A stretch of 17,709 nt of DNA from Micavibrio sp. UBA2020 (lineage in GTDB: Bacteria; Pseudomonadota; Alphaproteobacteria; Micavibrionales; UBA2020). The stretch lies in assembly GCA_002334985.1 (NCBI GenBank), contig DDBY01000216.1, positions 1 to 17,709 on the forward strand, written 5' to 3'. The notes beneath the pieces are model-generated. The model had not been told where the DNA came from. It was given only the letters and a program-made list of their open reading frames with translations, and ran no database searches. Position numbers and translations under genes: made by a program. Below are positions 17,197 to 17,709 of this stretch, in pieces (position 1 is the first letter of the stretch; each line of letters starts with the position of its first letter).

Positions 17197-17709
17197 TCAG
17201 GCGCTTGCGCGGATTTTCTCAAGATATTCGCGCAGGTCTTTTTTGATTTCCGGCGCCATGACATAAAGCGCAATCACGTTGGGAATCGCCATAGCGAAAA
17301 ACAGCGCATCCGTCAGGTCGATAAGGTGCGTCAGGTTCGCCGCCGCGCCCACGACCACGAACAGGCAATAAAACACCTTGAACGCCATCACGCGCCCGCG
17401 CCCGCACCCGGCGATATAGGTGAAACCCTTTTCGCCCAGATAATACCACGCAATCATGGTGGAATAGGCAAACAGGAATACCGTCAGGCCGAGCCAGTAA
17501 ATCGTCCAGCCGCCGATGCTTTCAAACGCACGCGCAGTCAGGGCAATACCCTCGACGCCCTTGCCGCCCTCGTACACGCCCGTCACGGCAATCACCAGCG
17601 CCGTCATGGTGCAAATAACCACCGTATCGATGAAGGGGTTCAGCATCGAAATAATGCCCTGCGCGATGTGGGAGTCGGATTTGACCGCCGAATGCGTAAT
17701 CGGCGCGGA
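17197..17709 (-). CDS. Sodium:alanine symporter family protein (AGCS), C-terminal part
   Basis: The last 170 residues of an alanine/glycine:cation symporter, an inner-membrane protein that imports small neutral amino acids with sodium. The frame is open to the window edge, and the N-terminal part lies outside. The visible start matches the family signature region closely: SAPITHSAVKSDSHIAQG followed by NPFIDTVVICTMTALVI. Three or four further membrane segments follow (WTIYWLGLTVFLFAYSTMIAW; FKVFYCLFVVVGAAANL; ALFFAMAIPNVIALYVM). The end is the usual cytoplasmic helix IKKDLREYLEKI. Substrate and coupling ion are known for the family, not shown here. The FliL-like gene lies downstream on the same strand with 92 bases between. 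Confidence 0.93.
   Translation of the reverse strand, partial: SAPITHSAVKSDSHIAQGIISMLNPFIDTVVICTMTALVIAVTGVYEGGKGVEGIALTARAFESIGGWTIYWLGLTVFLFAYSTMIAWYYLGEKGFTYIAGCGRGRVMAFKVFYCLFVVVGAAANLTHLIDLTDALFFAMAIPNVIALYVMAPEIKKDLREYLEKIRASA

Overview
The window looks like a chromosomal, core-genome segment of an alphaproteobacterium with moderately high G+C. The basis is a PleC/DivJ-like histidine kinase core, a subgroup-Ib aspartate aminotransferase, an AmgK-type (COG3178) phosphotransferase, and the sdhE-mfd / recG neighbourhood familiar from that class. A CtrA-like TTAA-N7-TTAA box in front of the kinase fits. I cannot name the genus. A predatory or environmental Rhodospirillales/Micavibrio-like lineage is only a guess. 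There is no tRNA, rRNA, CRISPR array, transposase or phage gene in the window.

Layout. 34-645 (+) recX meets tail-to-tail, with an 8-bp overlap, a large orphan sensor histidine kinase (638-3220, -). A roughly 380-bp AT-rich divergent region follows, holding promoter-like, CtrA-like and hairpin elements. Next is a patatin-like phospholipase (+) with a long C-terminal extension (3600-5096). It ends at a 40-bp perfect palindrome (5106-5145) that acts as a two-way terminator against a leftward unit read from about 8085 down to 5173: APH/AmgK-like kinase, aspartate aminotransferase, then an AT-rich secreted EF-hand protein.

8191-8699 (+) is a self-contained small unit of unknown function with a good sigma-70 promoter, a hairpin leader and a terminator. 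From 12989 leftwards run sdhE, mfd and a small conserved-looking unknown gene. From 13029 rightwards run a membrane-anchored unknown protein, a DUF2157-like multispanning membrane protein and recG, joined by 4-bp ATGA and GTGA overlaps. A secreted FliL-like protein (16676-17104, -) and the C-terminal half of a sodium:alanine (AGCS) symporter, cut by the window edge, finish the segment.

Functional themes are DNA repair and fork/transcription conflict (recX, mfd, recG), respiratory complex assembly (sdhE), amino-acid metabolism and transport (aspartate aminotransferase, AGCS), probable cell-wall sugar salvage (AmgK-like) and lipid hydrolysis (patatin). I see no complete, unmistakable novel system such as a defence island. 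The most unusual parts are the two membrane-protein genes coupled into the recG operon between recG and sdhE, the stand-alone patatin with its structured leader and extended tail, the AT-rich EF-hand gene coupled to the aminotransferase, and the small hairpin-led unknown gene at 8265-8699.
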